Of a DNA stretch of 24,449 nt, positions 8,141 to 14,911 are shown in pieces. This DNA comes from a virus, in the IMG/VR virus record IMGVR_UViG_3300006802_000544, positions 1 to 24,449 of that record. One strand, written 5' to 3'. The notes under the pieces were generated by a model. That model was given only the letters and a program-made list of their open reading frames with translations. It ran no database searches and was not told the DNA's origin. The stretch's first letter is position 1. Every line of letters starts with the position of its first letter. The position numbers and the translations under genes are program-made.

Positions 8141-9061
8141 ATGTCTATTAAAAACTTACAACTGGTAAAAGAATTTGATAATTTATCTGAAATGGTTATC
8201 AACAATAACAAAGACAAGCTAGCAGATAAAATGGTAGAAAAGCTCAGAGTATTTTTAAAGCAAGAACTGTTTGGTGTTTGGTCTAGAAATTTGCTTATAG
8301 GGCAAGAAGATGATACTTTTGAGCTATTAAGATATCTCGCAAAAACTGACAGAAAAGGCCCAAGTTTTAATAAAAACTATAGGACTAAAAACTTTATTTC
8401 CGACCATATTCCGGAATTAAAAAACAATAACTGTCTTAAAAATGTCCTTACTTCTTTGTTTGAAATCAAACAGAAAGGTGTCGGAGCAGGAGAAGTTCTT
8501 TTTTCTTTGTTATTGTCTGACGTTTCAAAACCAGAAGGTAAGATAGGAGACTATACTTACAGAGAAGGCAATAGACGAATAGAGTTGGAACTTAAAGCCT
8601 TAACGTCTGCTGCATCTTGTAAAACAAATAGTGATTCGCGCTTTCAGTTTTCTAATGATAATTTTGAAAGAATTTTTAAACAAAAGAAGATAAAAGGAAA
8701 CGAGCAGATAATGAATGCAACAAAAGAACAGTGGCATGAATATATGAGCGGTCTTTATCCTGAGTGTTATGAATACGAAAAGTTTGAAGCTATCCATAAA
8801 ACGAAAGACAACAAGGAAAAACGCCAGATGATTGGTGCCATAGGACTTAAAAGATATAAAGAGATTGATAATTTTGATAGTCTCTTGGCTTTAAAACCAA
8901 ATGAGAAAGAAGGGGATCTAGAGATTGTTTGTATAAATGATTTTGAAGATTATGACTTTATAAACAAAAACTTAAGTCTCTCGCCAAGCCTTTATAGAGG
9001 TAGAGGGACACAAGCTGTCGGCGATGGCTATATTGATATTAAATATAAAGGAGGAGAATAA
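8141..9061 (+). CDS. probable restriction endonuclease of the PD-(D/E)XK type, unclassified
   Basis: A 306-aa protein directly upstream of a DNA methyltransferase. A conserved-looking core reads KGVGAGEVLFSLLLSD (112-127, Glu118), Asp137 in GDYTY, then IELELKA (147-153) with Glu150-x-Lys152. This gives an E...D...ExK pattern as expected for a PD-(D/E)XK nuclease. I do not recognise the named subfamily or recognition site. The C-terminal half (about 180-306) has no familiar motif. ATG 8141 follows GGAGG (8131-8135); the upstream in-frame TTG at 8129 is not supported. It ends 1 nt before the methyltransferase ATG. Pairing with 9063-10130 suggests a second restriction-modification system; the alternative is an unrelated phage nuclease. 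Confidence 0.6.
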   Translation: MSIKNLQLVKEFDNLSEMVINNNKDKLADKMVEKLRVFLKQELFGVWSRNLLIGQEDDTFELLRYLAKTDRKGPSFNKNYRTKNFISDHIPELKNNNCLKNVLTSLFEIKQKGVGAGEVLFSLLLSDVSKPEGKIGDYTYREGNRRIELELKALTSAASCKTNSDSRFQFSNDNFERIFKQKKIKGNEQIMNATKEQWHEYMSGLYPECYEYEKFEAIHKTKDNKEKRQMIGAIGLKRYKEIDNFDSLLALKPNEKEGDLEIVCINDFEDYDFINKNLSLSPSLYRGRGTQAVGDGYIDIKYKGGE

Positions 9062-9062
9062 T

Positions 9063-10130
9063 ATGACTAATGAATTTGAAACAAAAGGTGTCCGATATCT
9101 TGGATCCAAAAGCAAAATTATACCACTGATAGCAGAAGTTGTCAGTTCACTAGACATAGAAGATAAGACAATGATTGATGTGTTTACAGGAACGACAAGG
9201 GTGGCTCAAGCTTTTCGCTCAATAGGTTGGACGGTTACAACTAGTGATTTGTCTTGGGCGTCAGAAGCTTATGCTAATAACTTTGTTTGTTCTGGAGATA
9301 CTTCTCATTTGCAAAAATATGTCGATGAGCTGAATGCTCTTGAGGGAAAGGCTGGTTGGCTTACTAAAAACTACTGCGATGTTATTACAAAAAGTGGAGG
9401 AGTAGTTCAAGTATGGATGCCAAAGAATGGCAAAAAAGCAGATGCAATACGAGATAGAATCGAAGAGCTAGATATAACTCATCAAGAAAAAATGTGTCTT
9501 ATTTCGTCATTAATATTTGCTTTAGACAAAATAGATAATACTGTAGGCTTGCAACAAGCATACTTGAAAGGATGGAAATCAAAAAGAGTAAACACAGATT
9601 TGAAACTATCTTTACTTCCTTCTATAGAAGGCCCAGAGGGACAGCACATTGTCGGAGACGCATTGAAAATAGAATACCCAAAAGCATCTGTCGCTTATCT
9701 TGACCCGCCCTATACTGCAGCAGACTACTCTACATATTATCACATATGGGACAGTATTACTCGTTGGGACAAACCCGAGGTTTCTTTGAAAACAAACCGC
9801 AGGATTGATAGAGTTAAATCATCTGACAAGCGAGACGAAAATATGAAGAGCCCATGGTATTCTAAGAAGACCGCCCTAGAAGCAACAAAGAAATTGGTGG
9901 ATAGACTGCCGGTCAAATACTGTGTGTTTTCATATAGTGATGAGGGTTTAATAACTTATGATGATATGATTGAGCTTTGTCAAAATTACAAGTCTTATCA
10001 AGTTTATGAAAAAGAGCACGATAGACATGTTATGTCTCGCATTGGAGCCGGTGGTGACAAAGCAGAAAATGCTGATAAAAAGAAAAACGTAGAATATGTA
10101 ATTGTTATTGAAAAAGAAACGGAGGAATAA
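9063..10130 (+). CDS. D12-class N6-adenine DNA methyltransferase
   Basis: The 355-aa enzyme begins with the class signature RYLGSKSKIIPLI (11-23), followed by AdoMet motif I DVFTGTTRVAQAF (39-51) and the catalytic LDPPYTAADYSTYYHIWDS near 213-231. DPPY indicates adenine-N6 methylation, in the alpha (Dam/M.FokI-like) order. An AGGAGGAGAATAAT stretch overlaps the stop of the nuclease gene and places ATG 9063; an earlier in-frame ATG at 9024 lies inside the nuclease gene without a ribosome site. The role is probably protection against the upstream nuclease, or general masking of phage DNA. It overlaps the next small ORF by one base (TAATG). Confidence 0.88.
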   Translation: MTNEFETKGVRYLGSKSKIIPLIAEVVSSLDIEDKTMIDVFTGTTRVAQAFRSIGWTVTTSDLSWASEAYANNFVCSGDTSHLQKYVDELNALEGKAGWLTKNYCDVITKSGGVVQVWMPKNGKKADAIRDRIEELDITHQEKMCLISSLIFALDKIDNTVGLQQAYLKGWKSKRVNTDLKLSLLPSIEGPEGQHIVGDALKIEYPKASVAYLDPPYTAADYSTYYHIWDSITRWDKPEVSLKTNRRIDRVKSSDKRDENMKSPWYSKKTALEATKKLVDRLPVKYCVFSYSDEGLITYDDMIELCQNYKSYQVYEKEHDRHVMSRIGAGGDKAENADKKKNVEYVIVIEKETEE

Positions 10131-10258
10131 TGGAACATCTAACAAACTGTCATGGTGAATGGAATGCTTTATTTGCCATGGCATCATCGCTGCCTATCTT
10201 GGGCATCTTTATAAGATCAAAACTCGGAGGACATCATGAGAATAATATCGATAACTAA
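10130..10258 (+). CDS. 42-aa small protein, possible membrane peptide
   Basis: ATG 10130 shares its A with the methyltransferase TAA and follows GGAGG at 10121-10125 by 4 nt. The 42 residues contain a hydrophobic core (ALFAMASSLPILGIFI, about 13-28) flanked by polar ends (HHENN near the C-terminus), compatible with one short membrane span. It overlaps the following gene by 23 nt. No family is recognised. The strong ribosome site and one-base coupling argue that it is translated, although such a short ORF could also serve only as a translational bridge. Confidence 0.5.
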   Translation: MEHLTNCHGEWNALFAMASSLPILGIFIRSKLGGHHENNIDN

Positions 10259-10442
10259 TAAACATGGGGATATAAGTCTAATAAACCCCAACCAGATAAC
10301 ACGGATATGGGATGAACAGTTTCAAGGAGAGACACAAGTGCTTATAACTTTGTCTTGTGGTCATCTCATCAGAACAAAGTTCACAACAGTCGATCATGCT
10401 CTTGACTACATTCAAAGAGCATCAAGTCATTCAATGACTTAG
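10236..10442 (+). CDS. 68-aa hypothetical protein
   Basis: A short beta-rich protein with the pattern ISLINPNQITRIWDE followed by VLITLSCGHLIRTKF and a C-terminal helix (DHALDYIQRA). The layout is reminiscent of FlbD-like and other small phage proteins in which a conserved NP...I motif precedes a strand, but the match is too weak for a name. GGAGG at 10226-10230 with a 5-nt spacer supports ATG 10236. Its cluster partners are also small and unknown. Confidence 0.55.
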   Translation: MRIISITNKHGDISLINPNQITRIWDEQFQGETQVLITLSCGHLIRTKFTTVDHALDYIQRASSHSMT

Positions 10443-10451
10443 GGAGATAAG

Positions 10452-10712
10452 ATGGATAAATTTACTAGCCTTCTTGGGGGATTTTTATGCTGGGTTGCTT
10501 TAGCAACCATTGTTTTCATAGCAGGTGCGTTGCTTCTTGCTCCTCTAACTAGAACCACAGGGCCAACATATAACTCCACCACATACAAATCCAGTCGACA
10601 GGAAATGATAGGAGCCTGTCTGGAAAGAGCCTATCAAAAAAACGAAAGACTTTATGGCACAAGAACAGCATCCGCAGCGGAGAAAAACTGGTGCCTTAGA
10701 GACCCAAGATAA
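10452..10712 (+). CDS. 86-aa single-span membrane protein
   Basis: The N-terminus has one hydrophobic segment (about residues 6-31, LLGGFLCWVALATIVFIAGA) and a charged 55-residue tail containing two cysteines (CLERAYQKN and NWCLRDPR), which could be periplasmic and disulfide-linked. AGGGAG precedes ATG 10452. No known family; a membrane-disturbing or exclusion role would be speculation. Confidence 0.55.
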   Translation: MDKFTSLLGGFLCWVALATIVFIAGALLLAPLTRTTGPTYNSTTYKSSRQEMIGACLERAYQKNERLYGTRTASAAEKNWCLRDPR

Positions 10713-10726
10713 TAAAAGGAGAAAAC

Positions 10727-11029
10727 ATGACTAAATTTGAATTTTTAACTAACAACACGGCAGCAATCGTAGAAGAATATGAAGAAGCTGCATTCAAAAC
10801 AAAAGAACAACACATGGCTGATTACATCAGGTCCATGAAAGCTTTGGAAGATGCTATGGAGCCTTACAAAGAACAAAAGCGAGAACTGAAATCAGAGTAC
10901 ATCGACAACGGTTGGTTAACAAAAGAAGATGTTTCTTTGACAGTTCGTGCCTATAGATTACTTAAGAGCGAAGTTGACATTGAAGCTCTTATTGATATTT
11001 ACGAAAGCCTAAAAGGAGGTAAACAATGA
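10727..11029 (+). CDS. 100-aa helical protein with GapR/DUF2312-like pattern
   Basis: Mostly helical. The central stretch YKEQKRELKSEYIDNGW (47-63) followed by LTKEDVSLTVRAYRLLKSE and a final IYESLKGG resembles the spacing in DUF2312/GapR-type DNA-binding helical proteins (charged helix, xxEYxxxGxxxKxxxxxxRLLK). This is a visual resemblance only. AAAGGAG precedes the ATG, and the stop overlaps the next start (ATGA). Confidence 0.5.
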   Translation: MTKFEFLTNNTAAIVEEYEEAAFKTKEQHMADYIRSMKALEDAMEPYKEQKRELKSEYIDNGWLTKEDVSLTVRAYRLLKSEVDIEALIDIYESLKGGKQ

Positions 11030-11256
11030 ATTGGATTTATGAAGGATTATATGCTGCTTTTGCACAGATAGGAATCTTTGCTGGTTTCTTGGTGTTAACA
11101 GCGGCAGCTTTATGGAGTTGTCAATACCTAGGTATACCAGAAGGCTATGCGGTATTGTCGTTTTACGGCTTTTTGATTCTATCTTTGAATCTATTTTTCT
11201 CTTGGAAAGCTAGAGAAATAAAAACAGAATTGGAGAAAATAGGCAATGTTGATTGA
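11026..11256 (+). CDS. 76-aa two-span membrane protein
   Basis: Two hydrophobic segments (about 8-32 and 40-62) flank a short polar turn (QYLGIPEGYA), and the tail is charged (KAREIKTELEKIGN). It starts by a 4-nt overlap with the upstream gene after an AAAGGAGG site at 11013-11020. Size and topology fit small phage inner-membrane proteins, but nothing identifies a holin specifically. It overlaps dut by 11 nt. Confidence 0.55.
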   Translation: MNWIYEGLYAAFAQIGIFAGFLVLTAAALWSCQYLGIPEGYAVLSFYGFLILSLNLFFSWKAREIKTELEKIGNVD

Positions 11257-11707
11257 TTACTTCAAAATAAGAGATGATGTAAAAGATCCCGTCCGAGCTA
11301 ATCCCTCGGATGCGGGTCTGGACATTTTCTGGTGTCCAAAGGACGGCAACTCTTTGATAATGGAGATAGGCCCACTGGAGTCTGTTGTTCTTGAGACTGG
11401 CTTGAAGTTTGGTGTTCCTCATGGTTATATGCTCGAGGTCAAAAACCGTTCTTCGATGGCAGCAAAGAAACAGCTTATTGTTGGTGCTTGCGTGATTGAT
11501 CCCGGATATAATGGAGAACTAATGATAAACCTACACAATATAGGTAATGAAATGAGAGTTCTTATGCCCGGCGATAAAATTGCACAAGTGGTGATGATAC
11601 CTGTTGTTCATTTTCGTGCAAGAAAACTTATGACGGATACTCTTTATAATAGTGATATCTGTATCTCGAACAGAGGAACAGGTGGGTTCGGATCAACCGG
11701 AGGATAA
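11246..11707 (+). CDS. dut: dUTP pyrophosphatase (trimeric dUTPase)
   Basis: A 153-aa enzyme carrying all five dUTPase motifs: I SDAGLDIF (21-28), II VKNRSSMA (65-72), III GACVIDPGYNGEL (80-92, with catalytic-type Asp85 and uracil-side Tyr88), IV GDKIAQVV (109-116) and V RGTGGFGSTG (143-152). It hydrolyses dUTP to dUMP and pyrophosphate, limiting uracil incorporation and feeding dTMP synthesis during phage replication. ATG 11246 lies inside the end of the preceding membrane-protein gene, with GGAG at 11232-11235. Length is normal for the family. Confidence 0.95.
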   Translation: MLIDYFKIRDDVKDPVRANPSDAGLDIFWCPKDGNSLIMEIGPLESVVLETGLKFGVPHGYMLEVKNRSSMAAKKQLIVGACVIDPGYNGELMINLHNIGNEMRVLMPGDKIAQVVMIPVVHFRARKLMTDTLYNSDICISNRGTGGFGSTGG

Positions 11708-11709
11708 GT

Positions 11710-12042
11710 ATGCCTAACAAATACGCAAAAGACACGAAGAAATTCACATTTTATGCAAAAGATGAATTGCATGCAAAATTTAAAATAAGAATGCAATTTC
11801 ACAGCCTTACACAATCAGAATTTCTTCGTGCTTGCGTTGAAGCGGTTGTGTCTGAAGATCCTGTGATGGAAATGTTTATTGATCATTTTAAAGAAGATAA
11901 CAATAAACAATCAAAAGTTCAAAGACAAAAAATTAAAAAAGAAAAAGAAAAATCGGAAGAAATATTAAAAGACTTTGGATTAGGCGATGGGGACCTAGAT
12001 GACATCTTTGATATGATAGCAAAAGAACACCCAGAAATTTAA
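11710..12042 (+). CDS. ribbon-helix-helix-like protein
   Basis: The first 50 residues (KKFTFYAKDELHAKFKIRM then TQSEFLRACVEAVVSEDP) look like a strand followed by two helices, the shape of a ribbon-helix-helix DNA-binding domain. They are followed by a highly charged helix (about 58-85, many Lys and Glu) and an acidic end (GDGDLDDIFDMI). Function is unknown; a transcriptional regulator is plausible. GGAGG (11699-11703) lies within the dut stop region, 6 nt before the ATG. It is the last gene before a possible late-type promoter. Confidence 0.55.
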   Translation: MPNKYAKDTKKFTFYAKDELHAKFKIRMQFHSLTQSEFLRACVEAVVSEDPVMEMFIDHFKEDNNKQSKVQRQKIKKEKEKSEEILKDFGLGDGDLDDIFDMIAKEHPEI

Positions 12043-12071
12043 TCAAAACAGTTCTTTTATTTTTTTCTTTC

Positions 12072-12088
12072 CTATTTATAATGAAAAA
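12072..12088 (+). promoter_or_regulatory. candidate late-type promoter element (CTATTTATAATGAAAAA)
   Basis: Bases 12072-12088 match 18178-18194 (CTATTTATGATAAAAAA) at 15 of 17 positions. Both lie 18-38 nt before the start of a non-replicative gene and neither has a clear -35 box. TATAAT (12077-12082) within it could serve as a -10. A phage-specific promoter is inferred. Confidence 0.35.
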
Positions 12089-12110
12089 TGCTTTAAGGAG
12101 ATTTATAATT

Positions 12111-12647
12111 ATGTCTAAAAAATTGTTAAGTGAAGAAGTGGTTCGTCGTTTCGCAAAACTAGCAAATATCCAAAATCTCAATGAAATGTATCAGAACGAA
12201 GAAAAAGAAGAGATGATGCAAGAAGAAGAGATGCCAATGGACGCAGCTGAAGAAGTTGAGATGGACGCTGAAGAAGAAGTTGAAGGTGAGTTGCCTGTTC
12301 CTGCTCAAGAAGAAGGAATGGAAGATTCTGAAGCGATCGCAAGACAAGTAATCGATGCTGTTGCTGGTGCCCTTCGAGACACTCTTAACGTTGACATTGA
12401 AGTTGAAGGTTCTGCAGAAGAAACTGAAGTTGAAATGGGCGAAGAAGAACCAGAAATGGAAATGCCAGAACCAGAAATGGAAATGGGTGAAGAAGAAACT
12501 GAAGTTATGGAAGCTCTCAGCGAAATCGAATATGTTCCCTCTCAACAAGAAATTGTTGAAGAAGTTGCTCGTCGCGTTGCTAAGCGTCTTCTTAAAGCAA
12601 AAAAGGCTCAAGCTGATTTAAACGAAGCTCTCGGTCTTAAAAAATAG
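12111..12647 (+). CDS. highly acidic scaffold-like/structural protein
   Basis: The 178-aa product opens with KKLLSEEVVRRFAKLANIQ, an N-terminus I recall from marine phage structural or prohead-associated proteins (LLSE..VRRFxKLA). It then becomes extremely acidic with repeated EMEMPEPEME and EEETEV units (about 100-135), and closes with an amphipathic helix (EVARRVAKRLLKAKKAQ). A DALA-type helix (ARQVIDAVAGALRDTLNVD) sits in the middle. LSE at residues 6-8 is an LxE site of the sort cleaved by T4-type prohead proteases. I chose ATG 12111, 10 nt after AAGGAG (12095-12100), over the unsupported upstream start at 12081. Transcription ends at the terminator just downstream, so it may be highly expressed alone. 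Confidence 0.6.
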   Translation: MSKKLLSEEVVRRFAKLANIQNLNEMYQNEEKEEMMQEEEMPMDAAEEVEMDAEEEVEGELPVPAQEEGMEDSEAIARQVIDAVAGALRDTLNVDIEVEGSAEETEVEMGEEEPEMEMPEPEMEMGEEETEVMEALSEIEYVPSQQEIVEEVARRVAKRLLKAKKAQADLNEALGLKK

Positions 12648-12677
12648 TTTTATTCTATTTTTAAACGTAAAAATCTT

Positions 12678-12703
12678 GGAGGGGCTTCGGCCTCTCCTTT
12701 TTT
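12678..12703 (+). terminator. rho-independent terminator
   Basis: An 8-bp stem GGAGGGGC/GCCTCTCC (one G-U pair) is closed by a UUCG tetraloop and followed by six T residues. It lies 30 nt after the acidic protein stop and is the clearest + strand terminator in the window. Confidence 0.93.
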
Positions 12704-12715
12704 ATTGGAGATAAA

Positions 12716-13111
12716 ATGTTGGATTACATTATAGTTTTCTTGTTTGGATTTGTCTTTTCTTGGTTTTTCACCTACGTAATGGCTTTAGGAAGTTCTGTTA
12801 AAGTCATTATTGACCTACAAAGAAGTTGTGCAAGCCTATTTATAATTAGTGAACAAGGGCTACAAGAAATTATGGAACTAAAATATATTGCTATGAAAGA
12901 AGCTAAAAGGTCAGAACATAATATAAATGCCCAACGGCGCATAGATAAAACGAATATCGATAGCATTAAAAAATCTATCATGAGAAATTATCTTGTTAAC
13001 TACCCAGAGAAATATTCACATGTAATGCGTTATTCTACTTGGGAAGAGATGCAGCAGTTCGTTAACGACATTGTCAAAGAAAGGAGAATCAACCATGACA
13101 AAAATTTCTAA
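12716..13111 (+). CDS. 131-aa N-terminally anchored membrane protein
   Basis: Residues 3-26 form a hydrophobic segment (IIVFLFGFVFSWFFTYVMAL). The rest is a basic, helical cytoplasmic domain (KYIAMKEAKRSEHN, RRIDKTNIDSIKKSIMRNY) ending in YSTWEEMQQFVNDIVKERR. No known domain. The ribosome site TTGGAG follows the terminator by a few bases, so this gene is either transcribed by read-through or from an unseen promoter. It overlaps the ClpP-like gene by 17 nt. Confidence 0.6.
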   Translation: MLDYIIVFLFGFVFSWFFTYVMALGSSVKVIIDLQRSCASLFIISEQGLQEIMELKYIAMKEAKRSEHNINAQRRIDKTNIDSIKKSIMRNYLVNYPEKYSHVMRYSTWEEMQQFVNDIVKERRINHDKNF

Positions 13112-13781
13112 AAAAGATAAAAAGTCTAAGAAAATCTCAGAAGAGGTTTCGACAGAGGAAGAGGTTTCAACAGAGGAAGAAGAAGCTCAGGGTCAAAAAA
13201 CAAGTATGTTAGATTTGTTAGGAGCGCTTCAGGGTGAAAAACCAGAAAACCCAGAAGCAAGAAGCATCATGTTTGTTGGTGCGATTGATGAAGAAAAATC
13301 TGCAGATTTGATTTCTGCTTTGTTGGTTCTTTCTCAGCAAAAAGCTCCAAACGAAGAACGAGCAAAGGATATTAAAATCTACATTTCCACTTATGGAGGA
13401 AGCGCAGATGAAATGTTGGCAATCTATGATGTAATGAACTACTGCAAACAATTCTGTGACATTGAGACTATTGGTCTTGGGAAAGTAATGTCAGCAGGAA
13501 CTCTTTTGCTTGCGGCAGGAACAAAAGGGAAACGTCGTTTGGGATCTCATTGTAGAGTCATGATTCACTCTGTTAATGGTGGGTCTGTTGGTGAACTTCA
13601 TAGCATTGAAAATGAAATAGAGCAAATGAAAGCACTTCAGGACAATTATATCCAGTGCCTTTCAGACGAAACAAGTATGACCAAAAGACAGATTCAAACA
13701 CTAATTAATAGAAAAGTAAACGTATATCTATCTGCTGAAGAAGCAATAGAAAAAGGTTTGGCAGACGAGGTTTTAAAATGA
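13095..13781 (+). CDS. ClpP-like serine protease (head-maturation or phage Clp protease)
   Basis: The 228-aa protein has a 50-residue Lys/Ser/Glu-rich N-terminal extension (two STEEEVSTEEE units) and then a ClpP/crotonase fold: FVGAIDEEKSADLI, IYISTYGGSADEMLAIYD, the nucleophile Ser133 in GKVMSAGTLLLAAG, His158 in RVMIHS, and SAEEAIEKGLADEVL. Ser-to-His spacing (25) equals E. coli ClpP. The third triad residue, four before SAEEA, is Asn209 instead of Asp. Placed among virion-like genes with no Clp ATPase, it may be the prohead maturation protease; a true ClpP hijacking host ClpX/A is the alternative. ATG 13095 has AAGGAG at 13081-13086; upstream in-frame TTG 13071 lies before that site. Confidence 0.8.
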   Translation: MTKISKKDKKSKKISEEVSTEEEVSTEEEEAQGQKTSMLDLLGALQGEKPENPEARSIMFVGAIDEEKSADLISALLVLSQQKAPNEERAKDIKIYISTYGGSADEMLAIYDVMNYCKQFCDIETIGLGKVMSAGTLLLAAGTKGKRRLGSHCRVMIHSVNGGSVGELHSIENEIEQMKALQDNYIQCLSDETSMTKRQIQTLINRKVNVYLSAEEAIEKGLADEVLK

Positions 13782-14014
13782 GCGACGATAGAAAAATAAC
13801 GGAAGCTTGGTATGATTTTATGAGTCAAAATTCTGACATGGATGATCCCACTTCACCAGATATAGCCAGAGCAGAAGAAGAAATAGCTCAACTGGAAGCT
13901 ATGATTGAAAGTTTAGAAGAAAACATAAAAATGCATAAAGCTAGGATACAATATCTTAGAGAACAAATCTCTTATGATGTTTCCGCATCAAGAGAACCAG
14001 ATATGATGGAGTAA
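13778..14014 (+). CDS. 78-aa coiled-coil protein
   Basis: Residues about 28-66 form one long heptad-like helix (EEEIAQLEAMIESLEENIKM then HKARIQYLREQI) bracketed by acidic, flexible ends. ATGA overlap with the ClpP-like gene couples them. Unknown function; it could be an adaptor, a structural cement or a Rz-like element, none supported directly. Confidence 0.5.
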   Translation: MSDDRKITEAWYDFMSQNSDMDDPTSPDIARAEEEIAQLEAMIESLEENIKMHKARIQYLREQISYDVSASREPDMME

Positions 14015-14017
14015 ACA

Positions 14018-14911
14018 ATGGAAGATAAAATATTTTATAATGAAGGTTCCGCTGCTAAATTGGGATGGACTCCTGATTGGTTTGGGTGTTCAAAACATGG
14101 AGAAAAACTTGTTGCTGCGATTGAAAAGTTTCAAGAAGAACACGGCCTAACTGCTGACGGCTGCTGTGGTCCTACCACTTATCGTCGCATCTATAATCAC
14201 AGAGTTGCAAACTTTGAAGACCATGCTCCAATGTCTCATAAAGATAATTCTGAATCTTTTATTATTTATAATTCAGACTATTTCCCAATTGATTGGCCAA
14301 AGGTAAAGCTTTTCTTTGAAAGCGGTGGACTGAAGCTCCGCAAAGGATGGAAGCCATCAAAATACAAAAGAGATCCAAAGTTTTTCGTTTGCCACTGGGA
14401 TGTTTGTTTATCTTCAGAGACATGTCACAAAGTTCTTGAAAAAAGAGGTATCTCTGTTCATTTTGCTATTGACAATGACGGAACCATCTATCAGTTCATG
14501 GACATGAATGACATTGCATGGCATGCTGGAGGAAAGGTTTGGAATGACCGTTCTGTTGGTGTTGAAATAGCAAACGCTTATTACCCGAAGTACCAAGACT
14601 GGTATGTTAAAAGAGACTTTGGGAAGAGACCTTTGATAACAGATGCACATGTTCACGGAAAGAAACTTCCGGAACATCTTGGTTTTTATCCAATCCAGAT
14701 TGAAGCACTCAAAGCTCTCATGAAAGCTGTTCATCAAGCCACAGGAATCCCTCTCCAGACTCCTTTAGACAGATCAGGCAACACTAACACCAAGGTAAGC
14801 AAGAAAGCCTCTGAGGGTCGTTTTGAAGGGTTTGTAAGCCATTATCATTTGACTACTAGAAAGATAGATTGTGCTGGTTTAGATATTAAGAAGTTATTAG
14901 AGGAATTGTAA
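14018..14911 (+). CDS. endolysin: peptidoglycan-binding domain plus N-acetylmuramoyl-L-alanine amidase
   Basis: A 297-aa modular lysin. Residues about 10-60 form a PG_binding_1 unit (VAAIEKFQEEHGLTADGCCG then TTYRRIY). From about 115 on, an Amidase_2 catalytic domain has VCHWDVC (His126), SVHFAIDNDGTIYQFMD, AWHAGG (His169), VGVEIAN (Glu183) and a closing SHYHL (274-278) to RKIDCAG (Lys282, Cys285), so a His/His/Cys zinc site like T7 lysozyme is present. It would cut the amide between MurNAc and L-alanine at host lysis. No signal peptide is seen, so release would rely on a holin. GGAG lies 6 nt before ATG 14018. Confidence 0.9.
   Translation: MEDKIFYNEGSAAKLGWTPDWFGCSKHGEKLVAAIEKFQEEHGLTADGCCGPTTYRRIYNHRVANFEDHAPMSHKDNSESFIIYNSDYFPIDWPKVKLFFESGGLKLRKGWKPSKYKRDPKFFVCHWDVCLSSETCHKVLEKRGISVHFAIDNDGTIYQFMDMNDIAWHAGGKVWNDRSVGVEIANAYYPKYQDWYVKRDFGKRPLITDAHVHGKKLPEHLGFYPIQIEALKALMKAVHQATGIPLQTPLDRSGNTNTKVSKKASEGRFEGFVSHYHLTTRKIDCAGLDIKKLLEEL

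Noticed and set aside
12159-12611. 150-aa Phe-rich ORF on the minus strand
   Set aside because: It is the mirror of the Glu-rich codons of the acidic protein; no ribosome site and implausible composition.
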